Of a stretch of 64,000 nucleotides of DNA, positions 22,698 to 35,404 are shown in pieces. A program made the translations under genes and the position numbers. The notes under the pieces are model-generated. The model searched no databases and was not told the DNA's origin. It saw only the letters and a list, made by a program, of their open reading frames with translations. Origin of the DNA: Acanthopleura granulata (taxonomy: Eukaryota > Mollusca > Polyplacophora > Chitonida > Chitonidae); contig JABBOT010000080.1 in assembly GCA_016165875.1 (NCBI GenBank), positions 2,201,205-2,265,204 of the forward strand. The letters run 5' to 3'. How positions within the stretch are numbered: the first letter of the stretch is position 1; every line of letters begins with the position of its first letter.

Positions 22698-23211
22698 CAG
22701 TATACAGCTCAAAACATTAGAATATCAATACTGCTTTGCAGCGCTCCAAACCATACTCTATGGATATTAAAATAACCACTGGTAACAAACCCAAAATATC
22801 ACTCACAATCAGTTAACTGTACCAATAACAACTATATTTATGGAAGTTGAACTCCTGTCATGGTTTTGTCAGTCAGGCCGTGCTTTTGTATTAGAAAATG
22901 TTCATAGGGCTGGGTGTTCTCTTGTGATAACTTTCCATTTGGGCCTTTTCCTTCCCCTTCATAAATACTGCTTGGCTCCCCGCCCACGAATTAGTAGATA
23001 AAAAACAGCACGTTTAGAATCGTTGGCGTTTTGCGTCATTGTAAACCAAGGCCAGGGACAGTGCAAATCAGAATGAGTTTGATCTTCGTCACAACGGTCC
23101 AGAAACTAATTTTCACTGACACACTCCTCCTTCAAATTTTAAGAAAATCTGACTCAAAATCTACAATTTGAAAGTCTATAAAAAATAATAAAACCAGAGC
23201 GGCGACGGCAG

Positions 23212-23362
23212 ATATGGCGTTGGCAAATGGTCACATTTAACGAAATCCGGCCTCTTGTCAGTTTTCCTCTGTTAGGATTTATTTCCAACTCGTCATGTAA
23301 ATGCTGAAAAAGTAACAACCTACCCCGGCCCCTAAGCACTATGGTTTATGCAGAATTAGGTA
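23212..23362 (+). repeat. dispersed 150-bp repeat, old copy (copy 2)
   Basis: Identical to 3560-3710. It is homologous to the start of unit A about 7.9 kb to its right. Confidence 0.65.
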
Positions 23363-24660
23363 AGAAATAATTTGATGTTAACTGCAATCCATTAGCCTCT
23401 TATTAGCAGACAGACACAGAACCTTTGGAATACCTGTCGTACTACGTCATTGTAATCAAGCCTGGGCAAACAGTAAGCCAGACGGCACTTAACGCTCACA
23501 TGGCCCTAGGATCGCTGTCTTAGACTGAAGTCAAACTTAGTGTTAACTACAAAACAATTTACTGAGCCGAAATTGTGACTCACTTTAAGGGCATTTATTT
23601 CAATACTAAGAGTTGCCCGAGGCCTTCATGATAGAAATCAAAATTAGCATTTAAGTTCAAATCTAAGGTGAGGGTTAGTACCAGATGTTGATTTAAGTCT
23701 AAGACATCTTCTGATTCTGGGGATTGGCACTCAAGACACCGAGCTACGTCTAATTGCTTTGAACATAAAATGCTAATTAGGACATGGAATTTGAAACCTG
23801 ATTCTGATATTTAACGGCACAGAGATGTATACAACCTATTTTTGTCAAGACTGGCAACTGGTCCTTGTCTGCAGTTTAATCCGAAGTTGGAGAACTGAGA
23901 ACATCGCTTATTCGAATAACGATTGGTATAAGGATGTGGCGATTAGATGTTCAGGTAGTTTAGATCAGGTCGCTCAAGTCATTGAAAAATATCGAGAGGG
24001 CTAAAGACAGCGTGGTAACTCACTGTTTCTTGTATAGAACTCAGTAAATTGTAAAATGTCCTGAAATTAGGTTCACATAAACATATTCGCACTTTCTGCC
24101 TCCGTGTCACAAATATCATAAAATGTTCCACCAGTAACATATTACTTTTATTAAACTGGACAAACACAAGTTTTGCTTGACAAATAAGTATTGATCACTC
24201 GTGCTATACGTGGTATTCAAGCTGCACATCAACCCCCCGTCTGTTTACGTGATAGAGTCATATTAATGGCTATGGAATATTTTTGGGCTTATTCGTTTAT
24301 TGTTCTTCAGGGAGACTCGATTGATGAGCAATGAAACTACTAATATATTGATTGAAAGACATTATCCTGCCTCATAACATAAGTTCTATATTATTATATA
24401 TTCTGTCAGCTTCGTGTATTAAAGTGAGTTGACCTTTAACAACGCATTGCATCTTGTTTATCGGGTCAATGACTTGTCGCCAATCCCTCAATTCCTCCTT
24501 CAAGGCTATAGGGTTCTTTATGACACCCCCAATATCCTCAAGAATTTCGTATGGGTCTTTTCTTATGCATTTAGTAATTTTTCTGCCGTAAGGAAGTTTA
24601 ATTTCAGCTTTTATGTATTATACTGGATTTAACTGATATGACCCGCCTCACTCAAGTTAG

Positions 24661-24819
24661 TTCAACAACAGTCTGGATCTGGGCATCGAGGCAGACATTC
24701 ATATACCTGCCGTCAACAAAAATGGGCTTTCAGAGACCAGTTTCTACAAAAACATCGTTGAAGAAAAAAACACCCAGGAAGTACAAAAATACCTACAGCA
24801 AGAAATTAGAACGAACTAA
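24661..24819 (+). pseudogene. exon-like frame, unidentified (copy 2)
   Basis: Identical to 5009-5167: 52 sense codons between TAG and TAA with protein-like composition and no recognised family. Confidence 0.25.
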
Positions 24820-27507
24820 TGCAAAGAGAAGCAATCAGAACTTTTCATCACCATGTAAACACGGAACGAATATTCTGGGCGGATGAATTAAATCAGCATC
24901 CACATTAAGTGCCTTGCTACTTAATAAGAAGATCCGCTCCACTAATTTTTGTGTAATTTTAGTACTTCACACCCAGACGCCATGGAGTGGAAAGAGAAAA
25001 AAAAACCCCACAGAACAGCATTTTGTCTCATGGCGTTCCAATCTGAGTACAGGGGAATGACGTCAGAGTACTCATATAGTAAACTTTTAAATCCGTATGC
25101 TACGTCAAAAAATATTCTCATTGGTTCTCCGAATATGAGCCATGTGGCTGTTAAACTCGAAACGTAGGGCATTCAAAAGGGGTAAAGGGGTGAAAAGATA
25201 TCAGTTTGGAAAGAGGGAAAGAACAAAAACTGAAAATTAGTGTAAAATGTGTATGGACGGGTAGTTTGTTAGAAAAAGGAATTGCCACTTGTTTTTGAAC
25301 TCGACCAGTGGCCTCGTCCAAAATCAATGGGCACTTTCTTGTTTACTGCAGGAATCATAGCGTACACAGACTCAATGGCGCCATTGTTTCTTAAATACTG
25401 CATAATAAAATATAGCTCACTGAAATAGAAAATGGAGTCATAAATATGGCGACGTGTATTTAATGCACAGGACACATATTCCAATGTTAAAAATTGACGG
25501 GAAATGTCACTGGCTGCTATTTTACTTTCAATATCGTTAGGCAAATTTACGTAATAAGAAGATGTGACAAAATTCCACGAGGTCGTTTAAACTATATGAT
25601 GGCTATGTGATGATAAGATGAGCAGGTGTATTGCACATTTGACTCCATGAACTTTTTGTTCATTTTCTTGTCATTATATTGCTTTAGTATCACACGACAA
25701 TGTCAGCAGGTTTTTGCAGGAATCACGTGGAGATATATGTGAGACTCATAAATATGCGGCCTCCATGTCAACCGGTGCTTGGATCTTCTGGTACAGTCAG
25801 ACGATACACAGTGACATTTGAGGCAAGCGGAATGATCCTCGCAAATAAAACTTAATGAACAAAAATGTCAAGGAAGCCATCCACCAGAGTGTACATTTTG
25901 AAAGGCTATATATATAGCAGGCCTATCCCATTTGCATACGATCTTGGAAGAGGAGACATGTAAACTGTAATAGATGTGCATTTCTCACAATTTCATTCGA
26001 GTTATTGTGCTGCACAATGGCGCCAGAGAATGACAGAGGTTTGCATTCGACATACATAAAAGTCCTGTATTTGTAGGGATCGTCTACTTTTTTACATTTG
26101 CTAAAAATATTACAACCACAAAGTGAATTCGTCAGGTATCAGCTCCTCGCTATTATTTCGAAATTAGAATTTATCTAAACAGAATGTATTTTCAGCCAAA
26201 ATCTGACACCACGGTTCACAATTGTCTTGAAAATTGCTGAAATTCAACCATGAACTGAATCAGGCGCTACTCATCCAAAAAGCCTGCATGTAGAATTCCT
26301 GTTAAAAGAGATTAATTATTCATTTTTTTTTCAGTGGGAAATAATATATATTTTTTTCTGGAAAACAGGTGAGACAACACAGTAATTTCTGTTGTCTTTT
26401 TCTGCTATCATATTTGGCTTAATGTTTTGGTTTTTCGAGTACTCTGGATTTTGTGCTCAACATTTATTTAAAGTCCATGAAAAATGCAACAGCCCAAGCC
26501 TCAGAACATTTTGACAGTTTCCGGCAATGGAGGAAGTTGTTAGAATCTAGGGAATTTTTCTTAATTTTTACTAATTTCGCTTAATCTTGAAATACACAGG
26601 TTACAGTCGTAATCAAAGCGTCTCTGAGAGTCTTGATTAACTACAGAAGGAGATTCATACTGATCAAATTCAGGCGCCTACATAATGCTTTCCATTTGTT
26701 TGTCCAGCATCACTGAAAAATGTTGACTGTTTGTTTTCACATAAAATGTACTATTTTGTTACTGGAAATACGGTTGTAAGTCTTTGATAGTTTGTGTTAA
26801 AATTGGTCCTGCCAGTAATAACCTGAAACGTCAATGATTACTGGCGATTGGTATATGCTATAAAGCTCAAATCGTAATAAAATTTCGAGTAACCATTCTT
26901 TTTTCCAAATTTTAACGCCTAACAACTCGCAGATATACTTCATTTATTTTCACGGGTAAAGTCTATGGACGAAAATATGTTATAGCATTAGCATCATCGT
27001 TATCACGGGGTTAGGGTATTTGTAAAATTACCCGCAAAGAGAAGAAAAAAATCGATTTGTACTTACTGTTTAAATCGACCGTTTCGAACATTCTGAAACA
27101 GCGGGTAGGGCTTCGATTGGAACAGTTTATTGATGGAAGCAATGATTTACAACGTTGTCAAATTATGGCCTCGTGCTAATATTTCTGTTAATACCAGCCA
27201 GTAAACCAGACAATTTAACACCTGCTTGGAACAGTTTATCTCACCCGATAGTGAGAATGAGTTCCAATTCCAGCCTTAGTCTGACTTCAGTACTAATATG
27301 CATCACTGCAGTGAGGACAGTTCAGACTCTTTTGCTGGTGGATTATTTTCAGCCAGCTAAGAGTGTCGGACATTTTAATTCAGATTTTAAGCTGTATAAA
27401 GTATGTCATCTCTTGAGACATAACCACTTTATTGCAATATTCTATACCATAAGCATTTACGTGCGCTTAATAATGTACTTCCGCTTAATGCGTGCTCGAG
27501 GTAAGGT

Positions 27508-27980
27508 TAAAAGAACAGACCACATTTTTAGAAAGTAGGTTTCATCTGAAGGGCAATTTCGCACTGATTCCAGATATGGTCTTCATTATTTTTGGGGGTT
27601 TTTTTCGCAGTGGGTAACACGGAAATAAAGATTCCAGTGCTACGGTGGACTGTTTAGGCCATACTGAAGCACAATGACGTCGCATTTCTTTTTTGCCACT
27701 AAACGTGCTGTAACTGTTATGTTTCCACATTAAATACAGATACAGGTGAGGCACTACATATATTTTTATGTATCGCAGACATATAGCAAACACATCAATG
27801 TTTTGCAGCTAACAAGAATCTGTGACGTAACTGTGCTTCATTGTGGCCCAAGAAGTCCATAGTATCACCTCAATCTTTACTTCCGTTTTAAAGTCATAAA
27901 ATAATGAAGGCCATATCTGGAATCAGCACGAAATTCCCTTTCAGATGATGCCAACATGTGGTCTGTTCTTTTAAGACAAA
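27508..27980. repeat. long imperfect inverted repeat (copy 2)
   Basis: Identical to 7856-8328. Arms are about 27508-27697 and 27809-27980. Confidence 0.85.
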
Positions 27981-29556
27981 TGAGTACATTAAGACGCCTT
28001 AGTCTTTCTAGCCCTGTATATAACGTGTGATATACTCGAGATAGTGGGGGAAACATAAACAGCATCATTCTATTTAATAAAGCAGCTAATGCAAACATTT
28101 CAGGTGGTAACTGTGCCTGTGTCATAATATCAAACGATTCGCCTATTGTGTGAAAGGTATAATTTCAAAATCGATGTCGCAAAATATGACAAGTGTAAAT
28201 ATGGCACTCTGGAGGGATTGATGGGTGTTTTTGTTCAGATTTCACCTAGCAGCATTTAAATCTGCTCAAATGTGCCCCTATGGATTTTAATATCAAATTC
28301 AGCCTTATATACCTTTACAGCACACCTGTGTCTATGTCGAATCATAGTGCTTCCTTACCTGGGTCACCATAGCAAACAAACGTCAGAAAATAACGCAGTG
28401 CACAGGATCTACCAGTACATGACTTATCACCTGGCGCTGAGTGGTAAAAAACCAATTAGGCTAGAACCAACTGAGGAGTGATACTGATTCTCCTGAATTT
28501 TGTCGGACGATTTCTCTCAAGGCCACTCACATTAGGTTCAGTCACTACAGTTTTCCGGACAACTAGTTCAGAGTTCTGCCTCATACAGTCTCTAATTGCG
28601 CGTAATCTTCGCACAGACAATAATTATTGTCTATAGACATCAGTTCTTGTCAGATGAAAATGTTGACAATGACGACTAGTTTGCATCTTTTTGAACTAGA
28701 TGGTTGACTACTGATCTTCAGTTTGATATTTGATTTTGGACACAAGATTAAACTACAGCTTTCAAAAAGAAAACGCTGATTCTTACATCAAGATATACTT
28801 CCAGCTGAATTTACTCGTACATGTCTATGTTTATCTGTTACCCAATAGTTTTAGGACATACTGCTGACGTGAATGAACTGTTTATTGTGCTAACTGTTGT
28901 CAGTATAGACTTGATGTGGTTTCCAGCAGCTGAGAAACTGAGCGCTAATATCACGTTATGTTATCACGGGATGACTGTTATGTTACCTAATGTTGGCTTC
29001 ATGGTTTACCTTACACACTGAACTTATACTCACCGCTTTCAGGGTAAACACGTATTACTGCACCGCCAGTTTCAGTACCCTTCGGTATTAACGTATGTAT
29101 ATGTGCTCTCCCCAAAAATGAAATGCATAGTTAGCAAATGCTCGCGACATCCATAATGAGCTCGCGATCTGGTTTCAGGGCTGAATGGAATTCCACTGCT
29201 TATTTTATGATAACTCGCAGTTTGATTTTCACATGAGGTAACCTGGCTTAAAAGTAATTATGCACCTTTAAACAAAACAGATTTTCAAAGGCGAATATCG
29301 AACCTATTTGTTTTGGCACACGATAGATACTTTGAGAATTAACGCGTCATTTTAAATATAACTACTGTTGTTCATGGATGTATTTTCTGGAGCCCACAGA
29401 GAAAGCCCTTGGTTGATTGACGGTTGGATATGTATCTTGTTTGATTGATTGCATGGAGTTGCTTTTGGCACACAAATTTGCGCATGCCCTGGAGAATACC
29501 CGAGACATTCTTGGTGAATGCGGAAGAACTCGTGCTTTTGTACATGAATACAGCCG

Positions 29557-29841
29557 TTAAAATCCTAGCATAACTGTATACCATCCTCTGCTCACCACCA
29601 TAAATGCACCTGATGCATATTCTGGTCCTGTAACAGCCTTTACATTCATGAAGGAAGGTATTTCACTTCTCCCAGTATAATCATCAAAGCTCAGTCCACT
29701 ATCCCACAACACACTCTCTGTCCTGACGCCAACTTGACATGAATTCCCCGAGGCCAGTCCTACTCTGATAATAACAGTAGTTACGGCAGGATTACAGATG
29801 GTGATTTTTTTTAAGGTAAAGCTTTTGCTGGAAGCTTTGAT
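29557..29841 (-). CDS. probable terminal coding exon, unidentified protein (copy 2)
   Basis: Identical to 9905-10189: 94 sense codons then TAA on the minus strand, preceded by an AG that can act as splice acceptor. The encoded peptide is beta-rich in appearance with two cysteines and no membrane segment. If the first copy is an assembly duplicate, this is the real locus. Confidence 0.5.
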   Translation of the reverse strand: MKASSKSFTLKKITICNPAVTTVIIRVGLASGNSCQVGVRTESVLWDSGLSFDDYTGRSEIPSFMNVKAVTGPEYASGAFMVVSRGWYTVMLGF

Positions 29842-30299
29842 CTACATAACATTTTGCTGTAAACAAACGTCTCTCTTTTGAATGAACTAATTAAAGCACA
29901 GCTTTTGCTCAATGTTTTCAATACAACTCGTTACACTGAGCTAACGGGATTAGCTCATTATAAAGAGCAATCGCTGCATACTAGGACTGGTTCAACTGTC
30001 ATGACTGTAGATTTCAAGAATGTGGTGAATCATGAAGGTATCTAGCAAACTACAAGGGTCGACTTACAGTACTCTGATTTCTTTCACAAATAAAGACCGT
30101 CTATGAATACTTCTTGAAAAATGAATAAATCAATAAGTTAAGAACTCGATCAAGCAATCAATCAATCATAGGTTCATCAAAGTCCTCTCTGCAAGTATAT
30201 ATAAATTACTGGACTGCGTAATTCACATGAGGTTGGCACCAGACTATTTTCGGCGTACACTGAAAGTGCATGGAGCCCATTATCAAGCGTAAAGGTAAC

Positions 30300-30447
30300 T
30301 AAAACAACATCCTCTCCGGATGTACGTCTGAAGGTCGTGGGTTTCTTCCGGGTTCTGGACGGTTTCTTCCCACCATAATGCTGGCTATCGCCGTATGAGA
30401 GATTCTTGAGAACGGCGTAAAACACCAATCGAACAAATCAAACAAAC
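30300..30447 (+). mobile_element. Meta-type SINE, 5' truncated (copy 2)
   Basis: Identical to 10648-10795. Confidence 0.85.
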
Positions 30448-30958
30448 TAAAAGAATACTGATTCCTACTTCTCTATCAGTAAAATCAGACGTCATTGAGC
30501 CTTGTTTACCCTTTAATACACCCGTGGCACCAATAATGAGTTTCTGTCAGTTTTCTTGAGATAGAAAGTAAATCATATCCTTTGTAGTCATCATAGATTT
30601 ATGACGTGCTTAACAGATTATCTGCTCTTGTAGTGAATAATTCGCTCTCAGTAGCCATTCCACGGTTTTGTTTAAGGACTTCAAATACAAGACAGCTAAT
30701 AATTTCTCGGTCAGAATAAAAGCAAGAACAGAAACTCTTTGGTCTAAACTTATCTGTTCCTTTTAGCATGAAATCTTTTTGGCAAGAAACACCATGGCAC
30801 ACAACTGCCTTCAAAAGTTTTCGCTACGCTCAAAAATGCCCAAGTTTGATTCATTGCTGAATGCGTGCTATTGTGAGTGCTCTGAGTGGATTGCCGGTCA
30901 GAATGAAGGTGTCACAGCTGCGCACAAGAGCTGTAGTATTTATATCATGTGTATAATA

Positions 30959-31027
30959 AGTGTTTTACGCTGTATTGAAAAAAAATTCGGTTACACGACG
31001 GCAGGAAACTTGGCAGGAAAAATAGCA
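30959..31027 (-). mobile_element. worn SINE remnant (copy 2)
   Basis: Identical to 11307-11375. Confidence 0.5.
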
Positions 31028-31106
31028 CCATGCCTAGGTGCTCATGGTACTTCACAAACTTCTTGACTGGTCGTCTCAGCCGAACCGAGTAATAAAGATT
31101 GTAGCG

Positions 31107-31260
31107 TGATGGCTGGCAACTGGTCACACGTGACCGGTGAAATTCGACCTCATGTCAGTTTACCTCGATGAGGTTACTTTTGTTCTACATGTACATGCTC
31201 TATTAGCAACGACTTACACCTCCCCTATCACCATGGTTTGCTTGATTAAGGTAAATACGC
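31107..31260 (+). repeat. dispersed 150-bp repeat at the start of unit A
   Basis: It contains the palindrome GGTCACACGTGACC and the block CACCTCCCCTATCACCATGG. Homologous copies are at 47085-47250 (start of unit B) and, more worn, at 3560-3710. The palindrome embeds an E-box (CACGTG). Confidence 0.7.
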
Positions 31261-32990
31261 AACGATGTCAATTGCAGTTTATTGGTAATTGGTAAATCAT
31301 CCGTGGTCATACCTTGCCAAAAGTCAGTGGTTCATTTAAGTGAAAAATAGTTTCATGAACAGTAAATCATGAATCTTCGAAAAAAAAAAAAGAAGAAAAA
31401 AAAAGCTTAAGAAATCAAAAAACTTTGCACCAGCGAATGAACCCCTTGCCACTAGCTAAGAAATCGTCCCCCTGTCCACCAGGCCGATTGCCAGCCTGCT
31501 CACAGTGACAGATCCACTGCAGAATGACGCTTAGGCTTCCCCGAATGAGGATGACCTTGCTTACAAGAACTATATGCAACAGGACAGCAGTAAAAACATA
31601 TTCGTTACTAACCATGAGCGTCCAAAATGTCTTTTTGACACAATAATTTATACGCTAATATCCCTTCGAGTAAGATCTATAAGGAGTTGGATTTATAACA
31701 AGTTTTGTCTTAATAATTCTGACGTGAATATAAGACTGGGACTTTATCGAACATTTATTAAGGTGAACTGATAAACACATGCAGGTGCCTCTTCTAATAA
31801 TGTAACTATTCAATATGCTGACAGCAAACGCGAGGGGCACTGAAATGGACTCATAACGTGAACACAACTTGCATATTTTTTTGGCTGCATCGACCTGCTC
31901 ATTGGATGTATATACCATATATTGTCCATGCATACTTGTTATAGTCATATCTAATAATAAGCTTTGCAAAGCAAAAAAGATTTCTGTCCTGCCTAATTTA
32001 ATCATTTTCTTCGTAACTCATATTACTGAAAAATTTTTTTAGAGCAGACTCAAGAATCGAACTCCTAAACTTTAATGACCAATGGATTGTTAGCGATGTG
32101 GAACAGTCATCTGCTAACCATGAACTATTATGGTAAATATGCAGTTTCAAAGGTCCTAGAGAATATTTCATTTTTTTTTTATTTTGCGTTATAAAAATAT
32201 GAACTAACATGATACTTCGCAATATACGAGAACTCTCGAGAAAGTGCGTATTTGATGTCAAATGATGTCAAATGATTTTGGTACACGGAGTCATATTTTC
32301 ATTATGATGGGAATTCCCTTCTCAAAACGACATAAAATATGCGAAATCTGCTTTTGACCTCACTTTTGCATTCTGATCAAGCAAAAAGTATGAATGAGAC
32401 CACTCCATTTTTTCACAGATATGTTGCATAGTAATTGTACTTCATATTTAAGTAGATTTTCTCTCTTTTTCTGCACGAAGAAAATTACATCTCACTCCTG
32501 CAATATCGGGGGGCGATTTCCCATCTGGTTACAAAGGGTTCTTTCCATTATTATATAACACAGAAAGTATTAAAAAATCAATGAATTTTCAAACGCAGAA
32601 GAAAACCGTCAGGTTTTTTTTTGCGGAGATTTTTACGAAACGGATAGCATTCGTCAATAAATGAAATTGATAAATGTAAAAAAGCAAAAACACAAAAGGA
32701 GGTCGATTACAGAACCGTAGTTAGCTTCCGGACCAAAGGACCATTCATGTGAACCCAAATTATTAACCCCTATATATCGAATCATATTTGCTATGCGCAC
32801 AATTACAAGGAAGTAAAAAAATATTTAGCGTCAAATATAGGCCTATTTAAATTCTCAATATTTGACCCTAGCTTAAATGTGGGTGATGTGCACTTTTGTA
32901 CAACTGCTTTGCGCAGTGCCTTCTTCCATACACGTGATTTCCCTATTAAAATACACTTCTTGGTCACTGTTGACATTTACTATTGAATCT
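31261..32990. other. no gene recognised
   Basis: AT-rich DNA with a purine run of A and AAG at about 31380-31404. The part from 32560 is paralogous to unit B. Minus frames at 31655-32005 (116 codons) and 31998-32261 have no recognised motif and no conserved counterpart in unit B. Confidence 0.45.
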
Positions 32991-33232
32991 TCCTATGTTT
33001 GTTGGTCCTCGGAAGCTCAGTTGGTTTGCGCGGCGGTAGCGCAATGACCCAAAAGCCTCCCAGGTCGAATTCCAGGTCATGCTCCGACCGTGCGTGGGAA
33101 GGTCTGTCAGCAGGATGGTCATGAGTCTCCCCCAGGCTTTGCCCAGTTTCCTCCCACTATCATGCTGGCTGCCATCGTATAAGTGAAATATTCTTGAATA
33201 TCCATCAAATAAATAAATAAATCCTATGTTTG
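32991..33232 (+). mobile_element. Meta-type SINE with target-site duplication
   Basis: The element body is about 33002-33221 and is flanked by perfect 11-base repeats TCCTATGTTTG at 32991-33001 and 33222-33232. The head has box A-like AGCTCAGTTGGTTTGCGCG and box B-like GTCGAATTCC. The 3' part has CATGCTGGCTGCCATCGTAT and AGTGAAATATTCTTGAAT, and an (AAAT)n tail. The GGCGTAAAACACC segment is partly deleted. Unit B lacks the element at the matching place, so insertion in A followed duplication, or B lost the region. Confidence 0.95.
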
Positions 33233-33807
33233 GGACACGTTTCTGGGACAACGCTAATGTATTACCATGATTTATAAGAAAATGAAACAGTTTTTCTCTT
33301 TAAGTCTGTGTTTCGATTTAATGGTGATAGCTTGCTACTTGTTTACCTAAAACTGTAACTGAAAAACCCAGCGCATCTGAAAATATTTTCTGAAAACATT
33401 TAAACTGTTCCATCTTCCGATCATTGTATTGTTTAACTCCTGATATGAGTCACGTTCACTCACTGTTTCCTGGTTTAAACATGTTCTCGTCACGATACGG
33501 CTTAAAAATTGTCGATGTGGCATTAACACATAATCATGATAATAAATCATTCATTCATTTATTCATATATTCATTTATTCATTCATTCATTCATTCATCC
33601 ATTCAATCATTCTTTCGGTGTGGCTTGTCAAATGAATTGGCCGAATTGGAGTGAAAATAGCACTTGTCTAATTCTTAACAAACGTTGACATGATACGATT
33701 TGTCGAATTCAAGAGATCTTATGAAATAAAGCTTGTGGTAATTTCATTTGGCTAGGCGAATTCAACTGTACTCCCGGCATTAAATATTTGTATATATATG
33801 CATGGCT
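33233..33807. other. no gene; simple repeat inside
   Basis: Apart from the (TTCA)n array at 33547-33613 I see only AT-rich DNA. The end carries the first of three diverged copies of a short motif (GGCATTAAATATTTG and TATATATATGCATG) that recurs near 34080 and 34430. Confidence 0.45.
33547..33613. repeat. (TTCA)n microsatellite
   Basis: A run of about sixteen tetranucleotide units with a few TTTA, ATAT and TCCA interruptions. Confidence 0.97.
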
Positions 33808-34078
33808 CAGACTTAGTTTGATTGGTATTTTACGCCCTACTCAAGAATATCTCACTTATACGACGACGGCCAGCATTATGGTGGGAGGAAACCGGGCACA
33901 GCCCGGGGGAAACACATGACCATCCGCAGGTTGCTGTCAGACCTTCCCACTTACGGCAAGCTAGCATGCGCTGGACTTGAACTCACAGCGACCGCAATGG
34001 TGGGAGGCTTCGGGTCATTGTGGAGCGATAGAGCGCTAACCGACTGAGCCAGGGAGCCCCCCCCCCCCCAGACTTAGT
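33808..34078 (-). mobile_element. near full-length Meta-type SINE with target-site duplication
   Basis: Perfect 10-base repeats CAGACTTAGT flank the element at 33808-33817 and 34069-34078. On the minus strand the head reads GGCTCAGTCGGTTAGCGCTC (box A) then GTGAGTTCAAGTCC (box B), followed by the GGATGGTCATGTGTTTCCCC stretch, CATAATGCTGGCCGTCGTCG and the GAATATTCT-like end. A run of about ten G residues at the 5' end of the element is notable. The matching site in unit B lacks it. Confidence 0.96.
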
Positions 34079-35404
34079 GAATATGTATATATATATGCAT
34101 GATTTAGACTTCCAACATTGGATATTTGGATTCATCGTATACCTATGACCGTTACCCACATGATACAGAGCCATCCTATATTATTCCGTATATTCGTACG
34201 GAATATTATTCAGCAATCGTAATTTAGCTGTTCCTTTTAAACGAGCTTTCTGTTTTCAAACTACCTCATGTTGAAACTTTACCCGCATCATCCATGTCTT
34301 TCTTATGTGAGTGAATTCCCGTTTCGTAGCCATTGATTAGCGTTCCGTGAAGTGCTTTCGTTTTTTCAGACAACTGGAGCTGATACATCATTGCGGATCA
34401 GACAGTGTTACAATCTCCCTACATATGCATTGTTCAGACTTCCGGCATTAGTTATTTGCAAACAGATGTACAGCTGCGCCCATCTACCCATGGGCATCGC
34501 GTTCATGTAAGGAACTGTTTTTAAAGACGTCGTCATATTTTAGGAGTGCAAACGGCCAGTGCTACACTGGGGACAGATTCTGGCTTCTCTTCACAGCAAC
34601 CCACCTTCAGAGTGTCAACAGTAAAGATGACTTGCACGGGTCGAGCTGTCATAGTAGCTGTCAGGGATGTTTTACTGTCCAGTCCCAGAAGCGAAATCAC
34701 GCGAAGAGTCGACAGAGCAAGGAGATGGGGTCAAGATATACCTATAGATTAACAGGTCCCATTGTCAGCCGTCCATGTGGAGAAATGTGTATTCTGGTAG
34801 GCCTACACTGGGTAGAGTCCCAGAATACATGGCGTATAAGAATTCCGTGGCTATTTTCAGAAGAAACAAAGAATAGTATCATATTTTGTAATCATCTACA
34901 AAGAAATGTGTGAAACTGAAAGTGGCACTGGTTTGTATTTACGTCACGTAGAGTAGTGCCTGTTAAGGAAACAGAGTTTACAGGCACCGCAGCCTAAAAC
35001 AAGGAATTCTTTTTATTATTTTCTGTGTTTTGTGTGTGTGTGTTTCGTTCAGACGGCGATGGCAACATTTCTCATTGCCATCGTCTTTCTCCAGCTAAAC
35101 AGTCGTTGTGAATGAAAAATTAGTCGCATTAATGCTGCGTTTTACTGGCGAGTTCCAGACCCTAGGGCACATTATCCAATCACACTGAGGCTTTATACTA
35201 ATATCATCATACTTATATATGTGCTCTGCAGCACATACCAGGGCAAACGAAATCAACCGGGTTAAGTTTAATAGGTAGAAAAGCTATTACGCCCAGAATC
35301 GAGTGGAAAACGTGACGAAGAGGACAACTATTACAACAGAAACCAACAGGTACCCCCGGCACACGAAACATGTAACGGGGTAACCACTGACAGCTGCGTA
35401 TTTG
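34079..35404. other. no gene recognised; part paralogous to unit B
   Basis: Bases 34570-34920 align to 48100-48450. In both units two plus-strand frames stay open for about 55 codons across the best conserved part, one ending at a matching place. The substitution pattern does not clearly favour either frame, so I do not call a gene. Confidence 0.4.

Larger units (their letters stand above)
22698..27507. other. mostly featureless AT-rich stretch (copy 2)
   Basis: Same content as 3046-7855: no gene recognised apart from the exon-like frame at 24661-24819 and the dispersed repeat at 23212-23362. Confidence 0.5.
19653..31197. repeat. 11.5-kb exact duplication, copy 2
   Basis: The second copy of 1-11545. 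Unlike copy 1 it continues into further sequence on the right (unit A) with no gap, and it has unique sequence on the left. This copy is therefore the better supported genomic context. Its internal elements are repeated below with their own positions. Confidence 0.97.

Noticed and set aside
1..31197. Haplotype duplication (both alleles kept in the assembly)
   Set aside because: Alleles of an outbred marine invertebrate would normally differ at many sites over 11.5 kb. I saw no difference, so reuse of one contig fits better, although low local diversity cannot be excluded.
34546..34913. Two overlapping plus frames conserved with unit B
   Set aside because: Both frames are about equally conserved and neither favours silent changes, so the similarity reflects the duplication rather than coding.
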